Part shown: piece after piece, positions 51,328 through 59,024 of the stretch | Numbering within the stretch: position 1 is the first letter of the stretch | Layout: the number at the start of each line of letters is the position of its first letter | From: Clostridium thermobutyricum | Lineage (GTDB): Bacteria > Bacillota > Clostridia > Ch29 | Direction of reading: 5' to 3' | DNA length: 64,000 nt | NCBI GenBank assembly: GCA_016841565.1 | Contig: JAENYX010000005.1 | Span: 42,592-106,591 of the forward strand | The notes under the pieces: generated by a model | Databases searched by the model: none | What the model was told of the DNA's origin: nothing | The model's input: the letters and a program-made list of their open reading frames with translations, nothing else | Position numbers and translations under genes: made by a program

Positions 51328-52335
51328 CTATTTGATAGATTTGACTGCTTGTTCTGCAAACTCATTAGTAATTATCCTGTCATAGGGCACTCTCTTATCC
51401 AGCTCTCCTGCTGCCTGCATTATATCCTGGAGGCGGTCAAAGGTATCGGGTATAATAATAGGGTTGGAGCACCAGGTATCCTGTTCCTTATATCTGTCAA
51501 CCACCGTTGCCAGAAGTTCCAGGTCGGTGTCTGGGAAGAAGGGCTGGATTTCAGCTGCGATCTCCTGGGAAGTGTGTTGCTGCACCCACAGCTGCCCTTT
51601 GTAGATTGCGTTGGTAACCTTCTGAATTATTTCCGGATTTTCTTCAATATAGCTGCCCAGAGCACAATATGCGGTATAGGCGATGGGCCCGCCTGCCCGG
51701 CCAATTGATGCCACGATGGTACCCACACCCTCGGCTTCCAGCATGGAACCGGTAGGCTCGAAAAGGGCTACATAATCCCCCATGCCTCCTGAAAATGCTC
51801 CGGCGGTTGCGGTAAACTGCAGATTTGTTATCAGCTCGACGTCCTCAAAGGGATTTACGCCGTGTTCCCTTAAGACGAATTCGAGAGTCATCTCGGGTAC
51901 TCCCCCCGGCCTGCCGCCAATAATGGTTTTTCCCTTCAGGTTTTCCCACCTGAAATCCGGTTCAGGTTCTCTGCCCACCAGGAAAGAGCCATCCCTTTGG
52001 GTTAACTGGGCAAATATCACGGCATAGTCCTCTTTACCCTGGTTATAGACGTATATATTGGCTTCGGGACCTGCGAACCCTATATCGGCCTGGCCTGACA
52101 GAAGGGCTGTCATGGTCTTGTCTGCGCCCTGACCGGTGGAAAGTTCAACCCTCAAGCCCTGTTCTTCAAAGAAACCTTTGTTGATGGCTACATACTGGGG
52201 AGCGTAGAATATGGAACGCACCACCTCGTTCAGCCTTATGGTTATGAGCTCCTTGTCGGCACGGCAGCCCGACAGGCAGCTAAACGCCAGGGCAAGTATA
52301 AGTAAGAGTATTGAAACCTTAGTTATAAGCTTCAA
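51328..52335 (-). CDS. ABC substrate-binding lipoprotein, SsuA/NMT1-THI5 type
   Basis: 335 residues from a TTG with AAGGGGGGG upstream. A lipobox (FSCLSGCRA) marks it as a lipoprotein. The mature start ITIRLNEVVRSIFYAPQYVA followed by NKGFFEEQGLRVELSTGQGA is the standard opening of this family, with the two-lobed periplasmic-binding fold after it. Ligands of relatives are sulfonates, taurine or thiamine precursors; none can be chosen here. Its first 80 codons and promoter are duplicated at 63527-63818. Confidence 0.93.
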   Translation of the reverse strand: MKLITKVSILLLILALAFSCLSGCRADKELITIRLNEVVRSIFYAPQYVAINKGFFEEQGLRVELSTGQGADKTMTALLSGQADIGFAGPEANIYVYNQGKEDYAVIFAQLTQRDGSFLVGREPEPDFRWENLKGKTIIGGRPGGVPEMTLEFVLREHGVNPFEDVELITNLQFTATAGAFSGGMGDYVALFEPTGSMLEAEGVGTIVASIGRAGGPIAYTAYCALGSYIEENPEIIQKVTNAIYKGQLWVQQHTSQEIAAEIQPFFPDTDLELLATVVDRYKEQDTWCSNPIIIPDTFDRLQDIMQAAGELDKRVPYDRIITNEFAEQAVKSIK

Positions 52336-52388
52336 ATATTTCCCCCCCTTTATAACACAATTTGGTTTACTATACTCATTATATTCAG
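52097..52388. repeat. 292-bp direct repeat, left copy
   Basis: Identical apart from one base to 63527-63818 (constant offset 11430). It covers the 5' part of the ABC binding-protein gene and its upstream region up to ATATTCAG. Both copies have the same orientation, so an 11.1-kb block lies between direct repeats. Confidence 0.95.
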
Positions 52389-52420
52389 GGGTGGGGTATT
52401 GGTGATAAGGCGGGAGGCAT

Positions 52421-52467
52421 AAAAAAACCTCCGGGGATGCACCCTTTTTCGGGCTATCTCGGAGGTT
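52421..52467 (-). terminator. Terminator of the MarR gene
   Basis: On the minus strand AACCTCCG pairs with CGGAGGTT, with an inner AGCCCGAAAAAGGGT hairpin, and is followed by a run of T. It isolates the ABC operon from the regulator. Confidence 0.85.
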
Positions 52468-52575
52468 ATATATTTTTCAGAATAATGTATTCCGGATTTA
52501 CGAGATTATTAGTAATAGGGTTTGGTCCTGTATCGGGGAAAATTCTAGTAAAGAACTATAATACCCAAATACTTC

Positions 52576-53079
52576 TTACTGCTTTTCTTTCTGCAAACGT
52601 CCACGCTTACGTTTACCAGCTTCCATAATATTATTATATACACTTATTACTTTATAAAATGTAAAGATTTCATCTTTGGTACAATCTCTCAAAAGGTAGT
52701 TAAATGTTTTTGTGAGAGTCTGGATGTCAAATTTTTTATGCATATCACTAAGTTTCTTCCCATTTGCTGTTACAAACAACAATTTCTTCTTTGTATCTTG
52801 CTTATCAGGTACTCTTAATATGAAATCCTTTTCCTCCAATTTAGATACGGTCTGAGAAATTGCACTTTTTGTGCGTCTTGATAGTTGAGCTAGTTTAGTG
52901 ATTGTAATTCCTGGGTTAGCATCAATATAGGAAAGCATATGAACTTCAGCCATATTCATTTCTATACCGCAGCCATAATCTCTGGGAGTATTCTCATAAT
53001 CTGAAAATAAATCAACGAATTTATAAAGCATTTCCGCTTTTTCTAGCAAATCTTGAGTTGTAACAATCCATTCTTTCAA
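52576..53079 (-). CDS. MarR-family transcriptional regulator
   Basis: The TTG at 53079 follows GGAGG by 7 bases, giving 167 residues. The winged helix is clear (MAEVHMLSYIDANPGITITK, LSRRTKSAISQTVSKLEEKD, DKQDTKKKLLFVTANGKKL, about residues 45-115). The C-terminus is very basic (GKRKRGRLQKEKQ). It lies upstream of, and divergent from, the AT-rich catabolic cluster, so it probably controls it in answer to a small molecule. Confidence 0.93.
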   Translation of the reverse strand: MKEWIVTTQDLLEKAEMLYKFVDLFSDYENTPRDYGCGIEMNMAEVHMLSYIDANPGITITKLAQLSRRTKSAISQTVSKLEEKDFILRVPDKQDTKKKLLFVTANGKKLSDMHKKFDIQTLTKTFNYLLRDCTKDEIFTFYKVISVYNNIMEAGKRKRGRLQKEKQ

Positions 53080-53119
53080 AACTATTCCTCCATTAAGCAT
53101 GTAAATGACCGATATTTTT

Positions 53120-53148
53120 AGTGTATCATAAGAGAACTATCAAAACAA
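53120..53148 (-). promoter_or_regulatory. Probable marR promoter
   Basis: Read on the minus strand: TTGTTT (53148-53143), 17 bases, TACACT (53125-53120), about 40 bases before the start codon. Confidence 0.5.
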
Positions 53149-53326
53149 GGCTAGAAAATTTTGTAATAGTGTTGATATGCTCTATAACACTACACTTAAA
53201 GCAATTTGTCTCATACAGGTTCATTATAAAGCATTAGTTACATAGTATAAATTTTCCTGTTTCTTTCAGTCTTGGTTTAGTAGCTGTACTTCTTAATTAT
53301 AACAATAATTCTTTTGTGCATACTTC

Positions 53327-53366
53327 ATTACTAGATATTATGTAATATTACATAATATCTAGTAAT
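53327..53366. repeat. Perfect 40-bp palindrome
   Basis: TTACTAGATATTATGTAAT followed directly by its reverse complement, plus one outer pair, then TTTTT. No loop. It resembles the palindrome at 24690-24731 in design, not in sequence. Transcription terminator or cruciform-forming site. Confidence 0.7.
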
Positions 53367-53513
53367 TTTTATATATACTATATCTTCCATTACACACCTA
53401 GAAAACTGGATTTAAGGCAGTACAATCAATAAAGGTTTAGGACCTTACTAAAATTAACGATTATGTATCACGCTAGAGTCGTTAAGAGCCTAAGTTATAT
53501 AATCCATACTACA

Positions 53514-53682
53514 TATATATAACGCATTAAAAATATTACATTCCTTTACCTGCCATTCCGGAGAAGCGTAGTCCTCTGTCATTCTGAGGGCGGAGCCTGA
53601 AGAATCTGTTCCAGCGATAGATCCTTCGCTATCGCTCAGGACGACACGTTAGAAAATGAAAAGTTTAGGCACGTTATATATA
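53514..53682. repeat. MITE-like repeat, copy D
   Basis: Terminal inverted repeats TATATATAACG / CGTTATATATA, with inner GTCATTCTGAGGGCGGAGCC and GATCCTTCGCTATCGCTCAG arms. It is inserted between the MarR gene and the cluster it is thought to regulate. Confidence 0.9.
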
Positions 53683-53941
53683 GATAAGAAATAATTGCAG
53701 TTTCTATATTAATTTCGCTTAATTATCAAATTATATATAAACCTAATAATTAATCCTCATAAAGATCATTAATTCTAACATTAATAAAAGCGCCTTACCT
53801 TTAAACGTAGTACTGTAAATCATTATCTGTATATTAATAGAAATATAATTTATTTTAACTATACTTACTTTTTAAGCAATCTTGCAGTAACTAAAGTCAC
53901 GTGCTGGTACTAATTTAAATAACGACAAATTATATTAATTA

Positions 53942-53997
53942 TTGACATTTTTATTTATTTTGCATATAATTGACTTACAATAGTTTAGCAGCTAACC
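53942..53997 (+). promoter_or_regulatory. Consensus sigma-A promoter with downstream operator-like palindrome
   Basis: TTGACA at 53942-53947, exactly 17 bases, TATAAT at 53965-53970: a full consensus promoter. Just downstream, over the start of transcription, TTTAGC-A-GCTAAC forms an imperfect palindrome, and ACAATAGTTT occurs twice, 24 bases apart. A MarR site is the natural guess. The leader to the first gene is about 320 bases. Confidence 0.75.
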
Positions 53998-54296
53998 AAA
54001 AACAATAGTTTTATATCAAAAAGGATCAGTAGCTAGCATAATTGCAGCCTATCTTCAACTCCGCCTACGTACCCACTCTTATTATTAAAGAAATTCCTTT
54101 AAACGGAAGTAATGTTTGGTAACTATGTAAACAAACTGAAAAGATTGATTAATGTAGAAAGTCAGCTCGGTAATACAATTTGATCATTATGTAAAGTGGG
54201 AGGTGAAAGGCCTATGAGGGTTAGTTAGTTTACGTGCAAGAATTTTTATTGGTTAGAAATTGTACGTTTTACTACTAAAATTAAGGAGGTTGTTTT

Positions 54297-55670
54297 ATGT
54301 TAGGCGTAATAATACCGATTTTCTTATTATTGGTTATTGTATTGGGTAAAAAGATACCCTATATTGGAGGGAACGTACATATTGCATTGCTAGTGGCAGG
54401 TTCATCTGCTTTATTGATGGGAGGTATATATAATCCTGTTGATTGGCTTATGGCTTGGGTAGATGGTTTAGATAGATTGTCATGGGTTATTCTGATAGCT
54501 ATATTTGGTATGATTTATGCCGAAACGCAGAATGCTATGGGAACCATGGAGGTAGTATTGGATTCTTGCCGTTCAGCTTTTGGGAAATCCCCAAGGGGAT
54601 TGTACGTTGCATCAATGCTGGCTATGATAATTTTCGGGGCTCTGTTAGGCGAGGGTCTATCAGTTGCGACAGTGGTAGGAGTACTTTGCGTTGCTCCTTT
54701 AGCAGATATTGGGTTAAAAGGAGAGCAGATTTCTGCTACACTGGTTTTGGGAGCACTATTAGGGTCTCTTTGTCCGCCTATGTCTAATGGAATTGTTTTA
54801 AGTGCATCTTTATGTAATGCAAATTATAATACAGTATTGAAGTGGTCATTTATTTCAATGCCATTATGTATAGCAGTAATTACTGGTTTTTACGCATATA
54901 AATATGTAAAGATTAAAGAATTACCTGAGCATCTTATACCAGAAAAATCCGCTGGTCAGATTTTAAAAGAAGGATGGAAGACATTAATTCCCATGGGTGT
55001 TCTGCTTATTATTATGATTCTTCGTTTTGGCCCATGGTCTAGCACAGTTAATCTGGACTTCGTAAGCTTTTTATGGAGACCTCTAACCAATGTAGTAAGT
55101 GGCATTCCTTTTATTTCCGGTATGGCTAATCTAATAGTGCTTTCAATAATTACAGTTACAATCATTGCGTTTTTCTTTAAGACCGTTAGGCAGAGAGGAT
55201 TTAATGATATTGTAAAAGTTGGTTTCAAAAAATTCTTGCCTTGTGGATCAGTGCAAGCATGCTGTGCTCTTATGCTAGGAGGTTTTTATGCCGCAGGAGT
55301 GATTGATAAAATCTCCGCGTGGGCTCAGACATTAAATGCAACAGTATTAAAACTTGGCGGCTCCTTTGCTATGGGTCTTATGGGGATGGTGACAGGGTCA
55401 CAATCTACAACCCAGAGTACAATTCTATCTTTCTTTGGCCCGGCTTTAAATTCTATAGGTATGCTACCTGAGAAAACTGCTCTAGCAGGCTCTCATATAG
55501 CGATGGCAGCACAGGCCTTCCCGCCTTCTGATTTGTGTACTATTGTAGTTATTGGGCTGGTCGCTGGTGTTATCAACAAAAAGGTTGACTATGTAAAATC
55601 AATGCTTCAATCACTTCCCGGCTTCCTGTTTCTATACTTATTCGGGATTGGGATGCTATTCTTCTTTTAG
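54297..55670 (+). CDS. Membrane transporter of the ion-transporter superfamily (DctM-like)
   Basis: 457 residues, about 11-12 membrane helices, AAGGAGG before the ATG. The pattern FGALLGEGLSVATVVGVLCV then LGALLGSLCPPMSNGIVLSA, and the later repeat MGMVTGSQSTTQSTILSFFG with AQAFPPSDL, are the paired re-entrant loops of TRAP-large-subunit and related secondary carriers. No small subunit or binding protein is nearby, so it probably acts alone. It is the first gene of the cluster and most likely imports its amino- or carboxylic-acid substrate. The precise family is uncertain. Confidence 0.7.
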   Translation: MLGVIIPIFLLLVIVLGKKIPYIGGNVHIALLVAGSSALLMGGIYNPVDWLMAWVDGLDRLSWVILIAIFGMIYAETQNAMGTMEVVLDSCRSAFGKSPRGLYVASMLAMIIFGALLGEGLSVATVVGVLCVAPLADIGLKGEQISATLVLGALLGSLCPPMSNGIVLSASLCNANYNTVLKWSFISMPLCIAVITGFYAYKYVKIKELPEHLIPEKSAGQILKEGWKTLIPMGVLLIIMILRFGPWSSTVNLDFVSFLWRPLTNVVSGIPFISGMANLIVLSIITVTIIAFFFKTVRQRGFNDIVKVGFKKFLPCGSVQACCALMLGGFYAAGVIDKISAWAQTLNATVLKLGGSFAMGLMGMVTGSQSTTQSTILSFFGPALNSIGMLPEKTALAGSHIAMAAQAFPPSDLCTIVVIGLVAGVINKKVDYVKSMLQSLPGFLFLYLFGIGMLFFF

Positions 55671-55721
55671 TACAACAAATAGTGTTAACGAAGTTATATT
55701 ATTTGATTAGGAGTGTCAGAT

Positions 55722-56447
55722 ATGAAAATCTACTATGGTAACAAAACTAACTATGGTCAAAAGATTGGGATACTAATGCTGGATACCCATTTTCCTAGAG
55801 TTCCTGGTGATATAGGAAATGCCACAACATTTCCATTTCCAGTAGTGTATAAGGTTGTAAAAGAAGCAAGCCCTGAAGCTGTTGTATTAAAACAGGATCC
55901 AGCTTTGATTGAGCCTTTCGTTAAAGCAGCCCGGGAATTGGAAGAACAAGGTTGTAAATGTATTGTTACCAGTTGTGGGTTTATGGCAATATTCCATAAA
56001 GAACTTTGTAAGGCAATTAATGTACCGGTGATATCTTCCAGTTTGTTACAAGTGAAACTTGTGAGTTCCATGCTGTCACCGAACAAAAAAGTCGGGATAC
56101 TTACTGCAAAGGCATCTTCTTTGGGTGAAAAACATTTTGTAGGTGTAGGCATTGAAGATGTAGATTTTGTAGTATATGGGGTCGAGGATACAGAATTTGG
56201 CAAGACCTTTTTTGAGGGTTATGACTTCATGAATACGACTCTGGCTGAAGAGGAAATGGTGAAGAAAGCTAAAAAAATGGTTGCAGAGCATCCCGATATA
56301 GGCGCCATAGTGTTAGAGTGTACAAATATGCCTCCGTTTACAAAAGCTGTTCAAGAAGCGGTAGGATTACCTGTATTTGATGTAATCAACATGGTTAAAT
56401 ATGTACATGATGCGATAGTATCACCTGGCTATAAAGGATATATGTAA
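55722..56447 (+). CDS. Aspartate/glutamate racemase-family protein
   Basis: 241 residues from the ATG at 55722 (AGGAG 8 bases upstream). The two catalytic cysteines of the family are in VTSCGFMAIF (about residue 90) and LECTNMPPFTKAV (about 200). The N-terminus (IGILMLDTHFPRVPGDIGNA) is of the type found in uncharacterised members, not in glutamate or aspartate racemase proper. It could racemise or epimerise the cluster's substrate so that the stereospecific dehydrogenase can use it. 51 bases after the permease gene. Confidence 0.82.
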   Translation: MKIYYGNKTNYGQKIGILMLDTHFPRVPGDIGNATTFPFPVVYKVVKEASPEAVVLKQDPALIEPFVKAARELEEQGCKCIVTSCGFMAIFHKELCKAINVPVISSSLLQVKLVSSMLSPNKKVGILTAKASSLGEKHFVGVGIEDVDFVVYGVEDTEFGKTFFEGYDFMNTTLAEEEMVKKAKKMVAEHPDIGAIVLECTNMPPFTKAVQEAVGLPVFDVINMVKYVHDAIVSPGYKGYM

Positions 56448-56767
56448 AAACTGATGACTAAAAAATATTTCAGCATCAATAATAAGCGAATTCCAAATGC
56501 TTAATATAGGTGATTTCTATGGTACTTTAAGTTAGATTTTTAATATAACTACATCTATCAAGCTCCAGCATATTTTGTGACATATCCCTTTGCTATAATT
56601 CACGAAAAGTTACATAATATGCTGGGGCTTCAGCTTGCAAATTATATCTGGAATAAGGACAACAAGTAGGACTGGTTGTTAACCGAATAACAAAGGAATT
56701 TCCAATTTAGTCAATATAATTGAACGTAAACGGGCTTCATCAAAATGATGAATGGAGGTTACTAACA
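56448..56767. other. Gap with inverted repeat around a likely promoter
   Basis: About 320 bases without an intact gene. Arms 56561-56581 (AGCTCCAGCATATTTTGTGAC) and 56609-56629 pair at 18 of 21 positions. Between them lies an extended -10 element TGCTATAAT (56592-56600). Terminator of the first two genes, operator for the following operon, or both. Confidence 0.5.
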
Positions 56768-57103
56768 TTGGAGAAAAAAGACAGAAGAATCATTAAACAC
56801 CCAATACTACCCGATATGATTGAGGGCAAAAAAGTTACTATTTATTATAATGATATGCCCATTGAGGCAATAGAAGGCGAGCCGATAGCTGCGGCTTTAA
56901 TGAATGCAAACGTCAGAGCGTTCCGTGAAACGGCAAAAAGACATGAACCCAGAGGAATTTTTTGCGCTATTGGCCGTTGTACAGATTGTATGATGATTGT
57001 TAATGGAAAGCCTAATACACGTACTTGTGTAACATATGTTGAAGGTGGGATGAGAGTACAAAGTCAGGATGGATTTGGCGTAAATCGGGAGGTGAGAAAA
57101 TGA
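56768..57103 (+). CDS. 2Fe-2S subunit of an amino/imino-acid dehydrogenase (HcnA-like)
   Basis: 111 residues from a TTG with GGAGG upstream. The plant-type ferredoxin fold (Fer2_4) holds cysteines CAIGRCTDC and the later RTC, the layout of HcnA and of the small subunits of opine and D-hydroxyproline dehydrogenases. It should pass electrons between the flavin subunits. Its last bases overlap the next gene (ATGA), so the complex is made from one message. Confidence 0.85.
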   Translation: MEKKDRRIIKHPILPDMIEGKKVTIYYNDMPIEAIEGEPIAAALMNANVRAFRETAKRHEPRGIFCAIGRCTDCMMIVNGKPNTRTCVTYVEGGMRVQSQDGFGVNREVRK

Positions 57104-58218
57104 AACATATAAGTACAGATGTAGCAATAATAGGTGCAGGTCCTGCAGGGCTTAGTGCAGCAATTCAGGCCGCAAAACTGGGAGCCAAAGTAATAGTTTT
57201 CGATGAAAATAAAAAGCCTGGAGGACAACTTTTCAAGCAAATACACAAATTTTTTGGATCCCGTGAACACCGCGCGGGAATAAGAGGATATACAATAGGA
57301 GAACAGCTTTTGGACGAAGTGGCAAAAAGCGGAGCGGAAGTTTATCTGAATAGCATTGTATACGGTATTTTTAATAAAAATACTATAGGTGTTGTTGAAG
57401 GGGAGAAGTATTATTCTGTGAAGGCAAAAAAAATAATACTTGCAAGTGGGGCAAAAGAAAATTATATGGCTTTTCCAGGCAGCACTCTTCCGGGGGTTAT
57501 GGGTGCGGGTGCGGCGCAGACCATGATTAATGTTAACCGAGTTCTTCCTGGTAAAGATATTTTAATGATAGGTTCTGGCAATGTAGGTCTGATTGTGACT
57601 TATCAACTCTTACAGGCTGGTGCAAACGTGCGAGCAATAATTGAGGGAGCGCCTAGAATTGGCGGTTATGGCGTCCATGCCAGCAAAATACGCCGGGCAG
57701 GTGTTCCAATAAAAACAGGACATACTGTATTGAGAGCATATGGAAAAAAGGAAGTAGAAGGTGCGGTTATCGCAGCTTTGGATGATAAATGGAATGTAGT
57801 GCCCGGTAGTGAACAATATACACTATGTGATACCATCTGCCTAGCAGTTGGATTGAATCCAATGAGTGAACTTGCTTATATGGCAGGCTGTGAAATGACA
57901 TTTATACCTACTTTAGGCGGTCATGTTCCAATGCATAATGATAACTTGGAAACGACAGTTCCGGGTATTTTTGTAGCTGGTGACATTACGGGCGTTGAAG
58001 AAGCTTCTACAGCAATGGAAGAAGGAAATCTGGCGGGTGTTGCTGCGGCCTGTGCTTTAAGGGTTATAAGTGAAGAACAGGCGAGAGAAATGATGAATAG
58101 CATTAGAAAGAGAATGGAGACGCTTAGAACAGGTGAATTTGGGGAAAGAAGAAGAATCGCGAAAGCATCACAGGTGGAAGATTTTAATAAATTTCAGAAT
58201 AGGATAGGTGAGAACTGA
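57100..58218 (+). CDS. FAD/NAD(P)-binding alpha-type subunit (HcnB-like)
   Basis: 372 residues. FAD site VAIIGAGPAGLSAAIQAAKL at the N-terminus, a second dinucleotide site DILMIGSGNVGLIVTYQLLQ (about 150), and the FAD-closing GIFVAGDITGVEEASTAMEE. HcnB/OoxA-like subunits usually run to about 460 residues and end in a BFD-like 2Fe-2S domain. Here that domain is missing and is encoded separately at 58749-59024. It probably reduces or oxidises NAD(P) or a carrier with electrons from the beta subunit. Confidence 0.87.
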   Translation: MKHISTDVAIIGAGPAGLSAAIQAAKLGAKVIVFDENKKPGGQLFKQIHKFFGSREHRAGIRGYTIGEQLLDEVAKSGAEVYLNSIVYGIFNKNTIGVVEGEKYYSVKAKKIILASGAKENYMAFPGSTLPGVMGAGAAQTMINVNRVLPGKDILMIGSGNVGLIVTYQLLQAGANVRAIIEGAPRIGGYGVHASKIRRAGVPIKTGHTVLRAYGKKEVEGAVIAALDDKWNVVPGSEQYTLCDTICLAVGLNPMSELAYMAGCEMTFIPTLGGHVPMHNDNLETTVPGIFVAGDITGVEEASTAMEEGNLAGVAAACALRVISEEQAREMMNSIRKRMETLRTGEFGERRRIAKASQVEDFNKFQNRIGEN

Positions 58219-58721
58219 TGAGGGAAAAAGGTGTAATTTTTACAGGATATCCTTCGGATAAAGAGCTTGAAGACGCTCCTGGAGTACCTGATATAAAAGA
58301 TTTATGTAAAGGAGCGAAGGCTGCTATTGAGTGTGTGCAGCATATCCCCTGTAATCCTTGCGAGGCTGCTTGTCCGTCTGGAGCAATTACAGTCGGTGAA
58401 AACATTACAAACCTTCCTGTATTAGATGTGGCGAAGTGTATTGGGTGCGGAAACTGTGTGGCGATGTGCCCTGGACTTGCTATATTTATAGTTGATATGA
58501 CATACGGTGATACTGAAGCTACAGTTGAGTTTCCTTATGAATATTTACCTCTGCCAGAACAAGATGATATAGTGGATGCTGTAAATCGAGCCGGTGAAGT
58601 GATTTGCAAGGGGAAGATAGTCAGAGTCCGTATATCTAAGAATTTTGCAAATACCAGTATTATTAAGATGGCAGTCCCTAAAGAGTATACGAATCAAGCC
58701 AGAAGCATGAAACGATTATAG
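58218..58721 (+). CDS. Ferredoxin-like 4Fe-4S subunit
   Basis: 167 residues; the ATG shares a base with the preceding TGA. Two cluster motifs: IPCNPCEAACPSGAI (about 45) and CIGCGNCVAMCPGLAIF (about 75). The rest is a beta-rich tail. A ferredoxin-like subunit with these partners recalls the four-subunit dye-linked L-proline dehydrogenase of Thermococcales (alpha, beta, gamma, delta). It would pass electrons to ferredoxin or another acceptor. Confidence 0.87.
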   Translation: MREKGVIFTGYPSDKELEDAPGVPDIKDLCKGAKAAIECVQHIPCNPCEAACPSGAITVGENITNLPVLDVAKCIGCGNCVAMCPGLAIFIVDMTYGDTEATVEFPYEYLPLPEQDDIVDAVNRAGEVICKGKIVRVRISKNFANTSIIKMAVPKEYTNQARSMKRL

Positions 58722-58748
58722 AGGAAATATAGAGAAAGGGGTAAACGT

Positions 58749-59024
58749 GTGATGGATAGAGACGTTATTATATGCCGGTGCCAGGAAGTCACTTATGGAG
58801 ATATCTTAGATGCAATAGCAGATGGAGCGACCACAGTTGAAGGAGTTAAGAAACGTACCCGTGCAGGCATGGGGCTCTGTCAAGGTAAAACTTGTCAAAG
58901 ATTGGTCCAGAAAATTATTGCTGAGCAGACGGGACAAAACCCGGCGGATGTTAAGCCCGCAACATTTAGAGTTCCAGTACGACCGATTCGTATGGGAATA
59001 ATGGAGGCGGAGACTAATGAATAA
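58749..59024 (+). CDS. Stand-alone BFD-like 2Fe-2S protein
   Basis: 91 residues from a GTG/ATG pair with AAAGGGG upstream. The four ligands are in DVIICRCQEVTYGDI (CxC) and GLCQGKTCQRLV (Cx4C), as in bacterioferritin-associated ferredoxin and the C-terminal domain of HcnB-type subunits. It is the piece missing from the alpha subunit, encoded as its own chain after the 4Fe-4S gene. It overlaps the beta-subunit gene by 8 bases. Confidence 0.88.
   Translation: MMDRDVIICRCQEVTYGDILDAIADGATTVEGVKKRTRAGMGLCQGKTCQRLVQKIIAEQTGQNPADVKPATFRVPVRPIRMGIMEAETNE

Larger units (their letters stand above)
53080..54296. other. 1.2-kb AT-rich regulatory gap
   Basis: Contains the marR promoter, a 40-bp palindrome, a MITE-like repeat, a consensus promoter, and a leader of about 320 bases before the permease gene. 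No protein gene is visible; a four-codon frame at 54214 (ATG AGG GTT AGT TAG) behind a strong GGGAGGTGA site could be a minimal leader peptide. Confidence 0.6.

Noticed and set aside
52336..52480. Possible SAM or T-box element before the ABC binding-protein gene
   Set aside because: The only strong fold is an ordinary intrinsic terminator pointing away from marR; no aptamer core is seen.
56561..56629. Invertible (phase-variable) promoter
   Set aside because: The repeats are 27 bases apart, far less than known invertible switches, and no site-specific recombinase is in the window.
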